64,000 bases of DNA from Siphonodentalium dalli (GCA_032622095.1 CP136065.1:211774151-211838150); one strand, 5' to 3'. Positions 44,388-55,921 are shown, counted from the first letter of the stretch. The notes: generated from the letters alone by a model not told the origin. Numbers and translations: made by a program.

Positions 44388-44856
44388 AGGTACTCAACCC
44401 GATAAAACTCCTCTCAATTACTATTTCAATGGCTTCGGGGGTCAAAAATATTTGATTCGAGTCGAGGAAGTCACCCATCAAAGCTCAGATTTGTTAGATA
44501 TCGATTTTAGAAATCTATTATTTTTCATTATCGGGAATTCTTTCTGGCCCAGTACGTAGTCAATTATTACCACTTGATTATAGAGTTATCCATCCTTGTC
44601 TGTTTGAATAGAATTTTGGCGTAAAATCTCGAGCATGTTACCAAATTGACAGCAGTTATAAGTACTCATCTCGAGAACATAAGAATTTTCAAAAATCAAT
44701 ATCTAATAACTCTGAGCTTTGTTTGATGGGTTCCTCGACTCGAATCAAATATTTTTTACCCCCAAAGCCAAAGAAATAGTAATATAGGACCCTCTGATCG
44801 GATTGTTGTTGTTGGAATCTGTTGAGATGGGGACCCTCTTTACGGGTTGAGTACCT
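44388..44856 (+). mobile_element. Family B TTAA element, full length 469 bp, forward
   Basis: AGGTACTCAACCCGATAAAA at the left and TTTACGGGTTGAGTACCT at the right, TTAA on both sides (44384-44387, 44857-44860). Nearly identical to 47169-47637 and to the reverse complement of 45846-46314. Its right end is only 19 bp from exon 2. Confidence 0.93.
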
Positions 44857-44875
44857 TTAATGTTTATAATTGCAG

Positions 44876-44995
44876 TACTTATGTGTCTCGTGGCCGCCGT
44901 ACGACACGGAGAATCAAACCGCCCACTCCAAACAGATTTGCAGAACAAAGCTAACGAAATGGCGGAGAAAATGAGAGAAAAGAGGAAAGAGAGTG
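44876..44995 (+). CDS. Exon 2 of the secreted helical protein
   Basis: Acceptor TATAATTGCAG, donor GTGAGT. 120 bp: two bases completing a Val codon from exon 1, then LMCLVAAV (signal-peptide core and likely cleavage region), RHGESNRPLQTDLQNKANEM and AEKMREKRKES, ending phase 1. The other two forward frames contain stops. After the signal sequence the protein is charged and predicted helical. The acceptor has almost no pyrimidine tract because a TTAA element sits immediately upstream. Confidence 0.7.
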
Positions 44996-45252
44996 GTGAG
45001 TGCTGTTTATATATATACTGATTATACAATGTATAATATGATAATATTGTCGTGTCTTAATTCGCATATACGATACGGCAACTGCATGTGGTATATTGTA
45101 TAGTGGTTTCATCCCAATCGTCCATTGCAATTATTTTTGATGATTTATTCGATCGCCTGGTACATGTAACTGCAAAATTGACTCAGCAAAATTTGACAAT
45201 TTGACTCAAATTAGATGTCAATTTAAATATTGTATTGTTCGGAGTCTTCATC

Positions 45253-45253
<1 letters not shown>

Positions 45254-45293
<40 letters not shown>

Positions 45294-45425
45294 TTCTCTC
45301 TCTCTCTCTCTCTCTCTCCCCCCCTCTCTCTGTTTTCTCTCTCTCTATCTCTGTTTTTTTCTCTCTCTCCTTTCTCTCTCTCTCTCTCTCTCCCCCTCCC
45401 TCCATCTCTTCTCTCCTCTTTCTCT
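45254..45425 (+). repeat. TC microsatellite in intron 2
   Basis: Long CTCTCTCT runs with short TTT and CCC interruptions. The Ser/Leu-rich and Glu/Arg-rich frames on it are not genes. It lies about 75 bp before exon 3. Confidence 0.97.
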
Positions 45426-45496
45426 GAAATATTCAGTAAAATGTATTCTGTGAAATCCTCGTGCACGTGCTTTGATTAAAATTATTTTAATTTAAG

Positions 45497-45517
45497 GTCA
45501 AACGTCTGGCGGATCCG
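45497..45517 (+). CDS. Exon 3, 21-nt micro-exon
   Basis: TTTTAATTTAAG | GTCAAACGTCTGGCGGATCC plus G | GTGAGA. Phase 1 in and phase 1 out, encoding GQTSGGS between exon 2 (ending KES) and exon 4 (starting GDSGDEI): a Gly/Ser-rich linker. Including or skipping it keeps the frame, so it may be an alternative cassette. Supported only by splice-site quality and phase. Confidence 0.5.
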
Positions 45518-45845
45518 GTGAGATATCTTACTTCATATTGTTAGATTACTATGCCCTGTGTGTGCACTCTCTTAATTTAATTTAATTTAATTAGTCCTTG
45601 TCACAAGGTGGTGTCGATCACATTCGTACTCAGCTGTTCAGATCGACTGGTCGCATGCGTTTTCCCGAGTCCCGTCACATGCAGTTTTGGCGTTAATGGA
45701 TGACGTTAACTGACCGATTTTGAATGGGAATTTCCATTAAAATCTCCACAGCAAAAGTTATATTTCTGTATATATGAAGCCATATGAAGCAGTTGTCTGC
45801 ATGGGCATTTCAGCAGCCATATCATTAAACAGACATAATATTTAA

Positions 45846-46314
45846 AGGTACTCAACCCGTAAAGAGGGTCCCCATCTCAACAGATTCCAACAACAACAAT
45901 CCGATCAGAGGGTCCTATATTACTATTTCTTTGGCTTTGGGGGTAAAACATATTTGATTCGAGTCGAGGAACCCATCAAACAAAGCTCAGAGTTATTAGA
46001 TATTGATTTTTCAAATTTGTTATGTTCTCGAGATGAGTACTCATAACTGCCGTAATCTGCTCTGGATGTGTACTCCAAATCTATTCAAACAGACAAGGAT
46101 GAATAACTCTAAAATCAAGTGGTAATTTTAACGCAATTTTGACTGAGTTCTGGGCCAGATAGTATTCCCGATAATGAAAAATAATAGATTTCTAAAATCG
46201 ATATCTAACAAATCTGAGCTTTGATGGGTGACTTCCTCGACTCGAATCAAATATTTTTGACCCCCGAAGCCATTGAAATAGTAATTGAGAGGAGTTTTAT
46301 CGGGTTGAGTACCT
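45846..46314 (-). mobile_element. Family B TTAA element, full length 469 bp, inverted
   Basis: AGGTACTCAACCCGTAAAGA at the left, TTTATCGGGTTGAGTACCT at the right, TTAA at 45842-45845 and 46315-46318. Opposite orientation to 44388-44856; the two enclose exons 2 and 3. Confidence 0.93.
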
Positions 46315-46318
46315 TTAA

Positions 46319-47164
46319 CCTGCGGCTGTTTTTGGTAAATTGCCAATGTTTGCTATACATTTATTTTTGAGAATTTTGTTCTGGAGTTACAACACTTGAC
46401 CTCGTTTTAAAAAATCAATATAAAATTCAAAAATAAATGCACTAACTTTCTAATGGAATATATTCCAAGCCAGATAAATATGTATTGTTTTCAACACCGC
46501 ACAGTCACGCCCAGAGCTAGGTATTTGCAACTCTGTAACTTTTGCTGCGGATATTTGCATGGAAATGCCCATTCAAAATTGGTCACTAGGTCACCGACTA
46601 GGTCGTGACATCCTCCTTAAATTGATATGATAATATAAAACGAACTACATTATGACTCAGTTTGATGTATATGCATTACTCAAATGTGCACGCGCGCTCG
46701 TGAGTAAATTATTTTATTTTGTTTTAAATAAATGGCTGTACGTGTTATGACCGGATAGCCACATTGCATGAGATGTCACACAACTCAGAAGTATGAGGCT
46801 TGAAAATCGGTTCCGATGTTCGCCATGTATGTCGGGTTCTAAAGAACCCATGAACCCTGCATGAACGCGAAAATGACCGATCGCGAGCGTTTGAGATGGG
46901 ACCGGTCAACGAGAGACTCCGTTAAAGTTAGTCGGTCAAAAGCTCTTCTGAGGTTGTGTTTATAATTTACATCCGACTTATAAATAAAATTTATCGTATC
47001 TTTAATATATCGTCTTATCTCTACGTCTAGTAATTAGCCTGTTCATTTGGGTGACATTATATGTGTATGAGCGGTTTTAAATGCGGTTTAGGCCTACGAA
47101 TATGTTTGATACATGCCTTGTTACATTCTCTAGCTCCTTCGATCCTTCAACCTTATCCATGTTA
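46319..47164. other. Intron 3 sequence, nothing recognised
   Basis: No coding or repeat signature found. Confidence 0.4.
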
Positions 47165-47168
47165 TTAA

Positions 47169-47637
47169 AGGTACTCAACCCGATAAAACTCCTCTCAATT
47201 ACTATTTCAATGGCTTCGGGGGTCAAAAAAATTTGATTCGAGTCGAGGAAGTCACCCATCAAAGCTCAGATTTGTTAGATATCGATTTTAGAAATCTATT
47301 ATTTTTCATTATCGGGAATTCTTACTGGCCCAGTACGTAGTCAATTATTACCACTTGATTATAGAGTTATCCATCCTTGTCTGTTTGAATAGAATTTTGG
47401 CGTAAAATCTCGAGCATGTTACCAAATTGACGGCAGTTATAAGTACTCATCTCGAGAACATAAGAATTTTCAAAAATCAATATCTAATAACTCTGAGCTT
47501 TGTTTGATGGGTTCCTCGACTCGAATCAAATATTTTTTACCCCCAAAGCCAAAGAAATAGTAATATAGGACCCTCTGATCGGATTGTTGTTGTTGGAATC
47601 TGTTGAGATGGGGACCCTCTTTACGGGTTGAGTACCT
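47169..47637 (+). mobile_element. Family B TTAA element, full length 469 bp, forward
   Basis: Same termini and length as 44388-44856, same orientation, TTAA at 47165-47168 and 47638-47641. Few differences between the two are visible. Confidence 0.93.
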
Positions 47638-47964
47638 TTAATATGTGTGGTTATTCTTGTTTTTCTTGTTTTTGCTAGCTCAACTTGACAAGCTTGAGCT
47701 ACATGTATTGCCATGAGTTGGCGTCCGTAGTCTGAAATAACTATCAGCAATTTCCTTTAACACACACTATACAGGTTACATATCTTATACGATAGTCGCC
47801 AAACTGATGTCGATCTTCGGTGTGACCTGTAGATGGGTGCCGGACCCCCTATTTACCGAGAACAACCGAGAACAACCGAGAACAAGTCCAAAATTAATAA
47901 ATAAGTCATAATAAATATAGTGTATATATCACTCTTAAGTAGATATTGTACCATATTTGACCAT

Positions 47965-48152
47965 TTAAGGAGTCGATTACTTAGAGCATTACTGTAACTC
48001 TAGTTAATGGACCAGATACAGGATATATTAAGGGAGAGTGCTTCAAATAAGGCTTGTTGCCTAATCCCATTTTACTTCTTCTAAATTTGTACCTATTTAT
48101 AATTGTAATTATATATTTGAATGTCCATAGAGGGAAAATAAATACTGTTTAA
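47965..48152 (+). mobile_element. Half of a family I hairpin followed by a LINE 3' tail
   Basis: 47965-47996 is TTAAGGAGTCGATTACTTAG and AGCATTACTGTA, the right arm of family I (see 58792). 47997-48152 contains AAGGCTTGTTGCCTAATCCC and GGAAAATAAATACTGTTTA, a 5'-truncated CR1/L2-like tail. Confidence 0.7.
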
Positions 48153-48196
48153 GTTTGCATGTATTGCATGTATTATGTTGTGTATTGTATGGTATA

Positions 48197-48287
48197 ACCA
48201 CAGGAGTCCGCGGGACCTTTTGTTGTTATTTTTATTGTAATACACAGGAGTCCGCGGGACCTTTTGTTGTTATTTTTATTGTAATAC
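48197..48287 (+). repeat. Two-copy tandem repeat, about 46 bp
   Basis: ACAGGAGTCCGCGGGACCTT then TTGTTGTTATTTTTATTGTA, twice. Confidence 0.9.
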
Positions 48288-48289
48288 TA

Positions 48290-49490
48290 TATTTGAAGAA
48301 GTGTCCCAGGTCCCATTTTCAAGGAAATGGGGAAATTGCTTCAAAAACACTAATTTTCAAAATATCTAATTAGTTGGCAGCAGTACCCTTCCCTTAGACA
48401 TTAGTCTGCATCACAAACATCCATAAAATAGGATAAAGAACAATTTTGAAAAAATCTATTTCCAAAATCAAGACCTGGTCGACTTTTTAAAAGAATATTT
48501 TAAAGAACAATCGGTAGATCTATGAACAAAATTGGCAATTTAAAAAAAAGGGTGTTTTTGTAGCCATCAAAGTTATTATTTCCTTGAAAATCCACCTGGG
48601 ACACTTGTAATAAATAATAAAAAACAATTCCGGCCAGACAAAGCTTTCAGAGGTATAATTGTTACTAAGTACATGTATGCATACATACTTTGTCAACATG
48701 TTGGTATACTCTAATAACATCACATTCAAGTACCACCGGACTATTCTTGGAATGCCCATTACTGACTGACTTTCATTTCGGCCAATTTGGCCGGTTACTT
48801 CATGTCTGTTTTTCATCTGACGTGTGTGTCGAATAAATGATGTGGAGGATTTATGTAAATGTTAGCCCAAACTACATTTCCAAGTAATGATGGTTTTGTT
48901 GTTTATTTTGAGGAATAATACCGCGTCAGATGAATTCAGCCCAAATATGTTAACAGTTGTCGTGTAAAACATTCGGCAGTAGGTTAGCGTTATTTAGTAT
49001 TTGTGGATGTCCTTTAACATGGGGAAAATAGACTACTGCGCTTGAACGAGCATGTGAATTTGTCGTTTTTAATATATAGCAACTTGATAATCAATAACAG
49101 AGGCATTCTCTGTCAAATATGGTCGCTCTATTTACGGTATTAATTGCAGAACTTTCTAAAGTAAACTACGCGTAAACGGATACATACGGTACATTATAGA
49201 ATGTGCCGGAATCGGCCTAATCGCCCCAGGGCCAACTCGCCCCAGTCGACGTGTGTCAATTCGGTACCTACTATAACATGTACCCGAGGATGAGTCTGGC
49301 TCGGAATAAAATATGTATACGGGTGTTATATAGCGTTTTGTCCGTTGTTTCTCAATGAATATTAATGAAATTTGGTGTATATGTTCGGGCTGGGACATGG
49401 AATACAACAACGTTTGAATTGTTTTAAAATTTACAAATTTGGTGATTTTATTCATTTTTTTTTTTCGTTCTGAAAACACGCTATAAAGTG
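48290..49490. other. Intron 3 sequence, nothing recognised
   Basis: No convincing coding or repeat signature. Confidence 0.4.
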
Positions 49491-49495
49491 TATAT

Positions 49496-49795
49496 AATAA
49501 CGAACATGAGACATACATAATTTATAAACTGTTAACAAAAGATATCAAATTCAATACATGACAAAGATGACTCAGTGGAGTTTATAAAGTGAACATAAAA
49601 ACATTGAGGTAAGAATCTTTTTAAGGAATGCAACTTTATTTAATGATAATAAACACATAAATTAAAATAACAAACATGAGACATACATAATTTATAAACT
49701 GTTAACAAAAGATATCAAACTCAATACATGACAAAGATGACTCAGTGAAGTTTATAAAGTGAACATAAAAATATTAAGGTAAGAATCTTTTTAAG
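49496..49795 (+). repeat. Two-copy tandem duplication, 170-bp period
   Basis: AACATGAGACATACATAATT to ATTGAGGTAAGAATCTTTTT at 49503-49623 recurs from 49673 with few changes. Confidence 0.9.
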
Positions 49796-51204
49796 CATTA
49801 CCAAACCGTTTAGACCACAGTCAACTTCACTCATCCGATCATCACCAAACTTCATATTTATCTTGATATTGATCTATCAGATGAGAGCCATCAAATATTT
49901 TTTTAATTTCATAGGAAAAAATGGTCGCCAGCGGCCATATTGCATTTACGTTATATGTTATCGCGTTATGTCGATATCTAGTATTACTTAGAAATTTCAC
50001 CTTTCCAGATTCATAATTGCTCCATTGACTGTAACAGATGAAATTATTCCCCTCTTCGGATAGAGTGTCACTGAAACTTTATTTTGTCAGACTGTCTGTA
50101 TAATCTCTGATTATATATGGCAATAATCTGTAATAAGATGTAGCACTATTTTATTTTATATTTACACGCAGTGCTGTTTTTATACAACAATTCTAATCCC
50201 CCCTAGATCATCATGTGATCGACGATACATCGCGCGAGGACCTGGTTGAATTAAGGGAGGTTTTATGGATCACTTCTGTCCTCAAGCTAGATTATACTTA
50301 TGACATTTAATGGCATGTTTCTAACGTGGAGAGTTAGATATGCTTGAGAAACCACCACTCTTTAATTCACACCAAGTTCTCAGCTGTCATGAACCCATAG
50401 CCATGATATATGGTTTATTTTATGTATACTAGTAATATAGTTATTTTCAGTACCTTTATATACCAGTACTGTGTATAACAATGCATATAAATTAATCCAT
50501 GTATACATGTATATTGATTCAACGGATTCAGTGGTTTTGTCCATCAGTCTATAACATTTGCGGGGAAAACATGGCCACAAGCAGTAATGTGAAGACATCA
50601 CTGCCAGCGGTGATCTTCAATTTTACTATTTTTATGGCTAAATAATTTGTTTGATCCTACAGACGACACCCCTTGTCCGATCGTCACCAGATTCCACAAT
50701 GATCTTCTGGATAACCAGCGTGAGAGTAATCTAATTTTCCCGAATTTCGTTTAAAAACATTACCACAGGCAGCAATTTGGTATCTTACTCTTTGATCCTC
50801 TTTTGCATGACTGAATTGTTTAGCAACTGTACAGACATATCCCTCATCTGATAGTCACCAAACTTCATATTGATCTTCGGGCTGACAACTAGATGGGAGC
50901 TATCGAATGCTTTGAATTTTTTTTGGAAAACATTGTCGCCAGCAGTCATCTTCTATTTTGGTTTTTATATACATGTATATCTCTTCATGCGGATAGCCAG
51001 TATTACGTAGGTACTTCAACTTTCCGCATTCCTGTCATCATTTGAAATATAAAAATTTACCTGATACATGCACCCCTCAAATTTTTTTTCGTCGTATCTA
51101 TTTTAATGACCCGCATGCTAATATTGATACAGATATATTTGTCAAACATTTCTTTGTACAATATACAGGTATTTAGTTTGTAACTAAATCTAGAAATATA
51201 TAAT
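49796..51204 (+). repeat. Diverged repeat units in intron 3
   Basis: ATCACCAAACTTCATATTTA (49841), CGTCACCAGATTCCACAATG (50681) and AGTCACCAAACTTCATATTG (50855), each followed by a CTGATAGATGGGAGC-like stretch and then AAAACATT-GCC-AGCAG, mark at least three diverged units; a fourth piece lies at 47790-47840. Confidence 0.6.
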
Positions 51205-52080
51205 AGTAGCTGGTGGACCCGACTTCGTCCGGGATGTTCCCCTCTGATTTTCGGAGAATTGCGCGATTTAACCTTGAATTGACTATTTTAAAGGTGAAGG
51301 TCATGTCGGGGTCACGATTTGACCCGTCCAAAACACTCCCCGGACAAAAGTTACGACAAAAGTACCCGTCGAAATCCGCCCAGCTTTACCCGATTTGACC
51401 TTGAATTGACAATTTTGAATGTCAAGATCAGGTCAGGGTCATGATTTGACCCACCCGAAACACTCCTGGGACAAAAGTAAGAGTAGGTATAAAATTTCGT
51501 TGAAATACTTCCGTTTTACCAGATTTGACCTTGAATTGATCTTTTTGAATGTCAAAGTCAGGTCGGGATCAACATTTGACCCGTCCAAAATACTCCCTGG
51601 AAATAATTTCCCCCAGGTATCAAATTTCATAAAATCTGTCAGGCAGTTTTCCCGGCCATAGCTAACAGACAAACAGACAGACAAATGTCCAAAATATATA
51701 TTAGACTAGCTGATGTACTCGACTTCGTTCGGGCTAGTTAGGGATTTTTTTGTGATCGCCTCCATCTGGACAGTACCCAGTATATACAGCGTCTGGCCAA
51801 ACTATTGTTCAATTGGTCCAGAAACATGCCTATATCAGCACGTTCGAGAACATGGTCCCACGTGAAATTGGACCCGTCCATATTGCTCCCGGGATCGAAG
51901 TAGTCCTACACACAAATTTTTAGTCGGATCGGTCAAGGTCCAGAAACATGCCTATGAGCGAGGTCAAGTTGACACGTTAAATACCAAATTCGAGCAGTGT
52001 TAGAGTCTATAACACATACACACATGCATTCATGCATATACACATACATACATACAGACAGGTGTTTCAAAATGTATAAT
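51205..52080 (+). repeat. R1 repeats, tandem, with an R2-like remnant
   Basis: TGACCTTGAATTGAC with GGTCAGGTC...GATTTGACCCGTCCAAAACA occurs three times (51268, 51388, 51523), ending TTTTCCCGGCCATAGCTAAC and ATATATATTAGACTAGC. 51705-52080 begins AGCTGATGTACTCGACTTCG and ends in a CATACATACATACAGACAG tail. Confidence 0.75.
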
Positions 52081-52726
52081 CGATAGCTACAACAATTCTA
52101 TGGTAGATAGTTCACGGCCGACCTGATGCATGCATCTTAGTTTTCTTGTTACATTATATCAAATGAATTAATTACTGTATATTGATAGAGCTAAGTATAA
52201 ACCTATACAACCTACTACATGTACTTGAGAGAAAAATGTGCAGTGCAGGTATTTTCTTATCATGTCTTTATTTATTAGAGAAACTGCCCACATGTAATTC
52301 TGGTACATTGTATGTATACTTATCTCTCAATCATATGGGCCATACATTTCTTTGCCCTATACGCTATGAGTGATACCATTTTTTTTTAAAGGTTAAGGTG
52401 GGAAGATTGCCCATTTCAACGAGACATGATGTGACGACGTGGATCAATTGTAATTAAATTCATGGCAAAGTCATTGAACAGTTTGTGCTATTGACATATG
52501 AATTTGCGTCATAGGGTCTGTCAGTAATTATTTTTTATACAACACAAGAATAATTGCGTTACACCCAGATGAAACCCCGGAGACATGGTAATATCCTATG
52601 AATGATCTCCTTACAGCCACTGGGCAATAACAAGAAGTACTTTTAGTCGCCTCTATCATAAAAATGATGGTGTTTATATATAGGGACCCACTATTATTAA
52701 TAAGGCGCTGCCCTACTTTTGATGAA
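52081..52726. other. Intron 3 sequence, nothing recognised
   Basis: No coding or repeat signature found. Confidence 0.4.
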
Positions 52727-52816
52727 TATACTTTAGATCATGCCTTGAATCTCTACTCCAGCTGACGCCATACGGGCGTCAGCTGGAGTAGAGATTCATA
52801 GCATGATCTAAATATA
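52727..52816. repeat. Strong isolated hairpin
   Basis: AATCTCTACTCCAGCTGACGCC pairs perfectly with GGCGTCAGCTGGAGTAGAGATT across a short loop (ATACG), and the pairing extends outward through TTTAGATCATGC / GCATGATCTAAA. Confidence 0.9.
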
Positions 52817-53094
52817 CCTATGTATAGAGCTGGCTCCCCATAAACTTATACCAGATAAGGATTAATATGACCATACACAAGTGTAATTAACGAACTGAAG
52901 CTAAATCACTTGCATGAGGTACAAAATTCTCATCAAAATCAGTTTATTGATTTCCACCATATAAGATTCATATTTATAAGCCATATTTCTTGGGGTGGTT
53001 GTTAATAATTACACTCCATACCCAAGGCTTGTAGAAAGAATGGACCCTAATCGTAATTGTGTGTATACATTAGGGCAATCGTACAGCCGGTCAA

Positions 53095-53550
53095 AAATGA
53101 ATATATGATACCACAAATTCAAATTAATATTATCATAAAATGAATTTTAAGATATTATAAAATCAAAAATATGATATCACAAAATAGAAAACATTTTTTG
53201 ATATATGTATCAATAATTCTATTTTGTGATACAATGTATCATAAATTCATTTTATGATATCAATAAATATTTTATGATATCACTAAATGCATTTAGTGAT
53301 ATCAATAAATAGTCTTTTCATCCGAATTATTGAAATCACAAAATGAATATATGATATCACACATTGGAATAAGTGATATTAAAAATGAATATTTCATACA
53401 GTCGAATATGTGATATCATTAAATTCTTCCAATTTTATGTTATCATATATTCGATTTTGTGATATCATATATTCGATTTTGTGATATCACAAAATGAATT
53501 ATTGATATCACAAAATAGGTAACAAATAGAAGAATGGCGCCCCATACGTG
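53095..53550. mobile_element. Foldback element E, copy lacking the left terminus
   Basis: GATATC-rich interior (TTTTGTGATATCA forms) ending AAATAGAAGAATGGCGCCCCAT, the right terminus of the element at 37978. The left GGGGCGCC terminus is absent. Confidence 0.75.
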
Positions 53551-54585
53551 TGAAAATATAACATCTATAAAACAACTGTTATCAAGAAGTACATGGAAAA
53601 ATAGATCAACTTTGTTCTCATTTTGACTATAAAATAATTATCCAATAATTATATTTACCATGTTGAAACCATTGTTACGTAAACATTACTGTTACAGCAA
53701 TTTGTCAACAGACATTGCTGATTTTGCAGGTAATTCAAATATTTAAAGTGATGTGAAACACTCCGGTAGGTGATCAAATATAAATGGAGAATAATCTTGT
53801 TCAAAGTGGAAATTTGTACAAATATTATATCCAAATTGACAACACACACCGTCATTCTCATATATTAATTAAATTCAGTCACTCTCGATTGCGAAATCAT
53901 TTTCATTAGTTTATCGCTGATAGATGCGTCCCGAATCGAGTAGTAAATATTTACAATTGAGCGTAGTTCAGACGATGTTTTCTATTGAGTGGCACGGTCG
54001 ATTTGCTTCAGATTTTCAGCGATGTTAGTAAAATGCCACATTCCTCCAGTTGGCATAGCATCTGGTCACTGACTGATCAGTTTCACGCACCCGAACAAGT
54101 ACATAATATGTCTTTAAGTCTAAATCTGTTTTTCATAATATATTCAATTATTTTACTTTTTCCAATGTTTATCTTTACATTTTGATTGGACTTCCATATT
54201 TTATTGGACTAATTGAACTTTGCATGATCGGAAATATACTGTAACAGCAATGTTTACACAACAGTGGTTTTGACATGCGCAATCTCGTTATTGGACAATT
54301 ATTGATAATGATAATAAGAAGTTGATACAATTTTGCATGTACTTGTTGATGGTATTTGTATTACAGACATTCAGTACTTTTCACATGTGCCCACTGCAAT
54401 AGGAAATGTTCAGATAATAAGTTCAACAAACGACCATTGAACTATTATCTCAATATTTCACACCAATGAATATGAACCTTTCTGATCTTGTATTTAGCTG
54501 TGTTTCTGTCTGTTGTCTGCATTTGTCCTCCTGAACACCCTTAGGAATGATTTAGTATAGAAAGGGTTAAGAACACACACGAACC
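53551..54585. other. Intron 3 sequence, nothing recognised
   Basis: AT-rich; no coding or repeat signature found. Confidence 0.4.
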
Positions 54586-54722
54586 TACAGTAATGCCCTA
54601 AGTAATCGACTCCTTAACCACAGCAGAACTATGGGTAACTTTTCAGGATTTAGTCGGAAATATGGCTTGTTGCCATTCATCGGAAAGCTCTCCCCGAGTC
54701 GATTACTTTGAGCATTACTGTA
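54586..54722. mobile_element. Family I hairpin element
   Basis: TACAGTAATGCCCTAAGTAATCG at the left, CGAGTCGATTACTTTGAGCATT then ACTGTA at the right; interior ATGGGTAACTTTTCAGGATT shared with 58792-58983. No ORF. Confidence 0.8.
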
Positions 54723-55170
54723 TGGGAGGCCAAATTCACATTTAATAAACAATTACGTTTAAGCATAAAGCCATTATGCTTAAGCGTGAAGCCATTACGC
54801 TTAAGCGTAATGCCATTACGCTTAAGCGTAATGGAATTTGTATTATTCTTAAGCGTAATGGCATTACGCTTAAGCGTAATTCAATTCCATATTTCAAAAC
54901 TCCCCTGGAGCTGAAATGGATGCAGCCAATTACTGATGCTAGTAACTTTTAATATATATCTACCTTAGATGATACCATTATATGTAAGGTAGTAAGGCTA
55001 TGAAAACCTATTATGCTTAAGCATAATGGAGTTGTGAGTGAGGCTATTATGCTTAAGCATAATGATATTATGCTTAAGCGTAATTGCATTATGCTTAAGC
55101 GTAATTGCTTAAGCATAATGCATTACGCTTAAGCGTAATTAGCTATTAAATGTGAATTTGGCCTCCCATA
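54721..55170. mobile_element. Foldback element F, filled with GCTTAAGC palindromes
   Basis: Inverted termini TATGGGAGGCCAAATTCACA (54721) and TGTGAATTTGGCCTCCCATA (ending 55170). The interior has two blocks holding eleven CTTAAG sites, ten of them GCTTAAGC, mostly in the 18-bp palindromes ATTACGCTTAAGCGTAAT and ATTATGCTTAAGCATAAT. It ends 58 bp before exon 4. Confidence 0.88.
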
Positions 55171-55228
55171 CGAACCATTGTTTATCATCGTATGCGTATT
55201 ATAACATGTGTATTTGCAATATAACTAG

Positions 55229-55372
55229 GTGACTCTGGAGATGAAATAGAGAACGAAGCGAGGAAAGAACGAATTCAAAATACCATGAGGCAACTTCAGA
55301 ACCGACCGGGCATGTCAGACGAAGATCGAGAGAAAGCAGTGGAGACGATCAACAAACTTATAGACAATGAAG
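55229..55372 (+). CDS. Exon 4 of the secreted helical protein
   Basis: 144 bp between AATATAACTAG and GTAATA, phase 1 at both ends. Encodes GDSGDEIENEARKERIQNTM, RQLQNRPGMSDEDREKAVET and INKLIDNE: acidic and basic helical sequence with a GMSDEDRE turn. Both neighbouring exons match in phase. The acceptor is weak (few pyrimidines), perhaps because of the foldback element just upstream. Confidence 0.75.
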
Positions 55373-55426
55373 GTAATAGAATTTATTATATGCTTGCCTA
55401 TAAAATAGCGGAAAATTTGATGTTAA

Positions 55427-55818
55427 CCCTTTACCCAACAGAAGGGCCCTGTGCCAATGCATTCTCTTATATATGCGAGTCGACCATAGGTCGCCTCGCA
55501 TATATAAGAGAATGCATTGGCTTAACACATTAAAAATTATAAAATTGTTAAAGAATGTAAGAAAAAATGGTAAAAAGTGTTAAAAAAAGATTTTTTTTAG
55601 GCCAATGCATTCTCTTATATATGTGAGGCGACCTATGGTCGACTCGCATATATAAGAGAATGCATTGGCACAGGGCATAACTGTAACTATCACAATGTGG
55701 TCAAGGAGCCGGTTCCAATGATATCCATATTTGTATGGTTCTATTGAGACAGACCGAAGATATTTTAGGCTGTTGAAGCTTTATTTGGCCGGATTTGGCC
55801 GTTTTGTTGGGTAAAGGG
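55427..55818 (+). mobile_element. Family D piggyBac-like element, 392 bp
   Basis: TTAA (55423-55426), CCCTTTACCCAACA at the left, TGTTGGGTAAAGGG at the right, TTAA (55819-55822). CCC-starting termini next to TTAA are the piggyBac hallmark. Inside lies a complete family C double hairpin (GCCCTGTGCC to GGCACAGGGC, 55449-55676) followed by about 140 bp of unique sequence. Confidence 0.92.
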
Positions 55819-55860
55819 TTAATATGAGACTATGTATACTTCACAGAAGATGAGGCCTGA

Positions 55861-55921
55861 GCAGAATGAGGTCTCCAGAGGGTGTATTTGGATATTCTAG
55901 CCCTCTGGGGACCTCATCTGC
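55861..55921. repeat. Family H hairpin, short copy
   Basis: GCAGAATGAGGTCTCCAGAGGG pairs with CCCTCTGGGGACCTCATCTGC. Confidence 0.8.

Noticed and set aside
45223-45479. Ser/Leu-rich and Glu/Arg-rich frames
   Set aside because: Pure translation of the TC microsatellite in intron 2.
49156-49518. 120-codon minus-strand frame
   Set aside because: Low-complexity, overlaps the start of a tandem duplication, no domain recognised.
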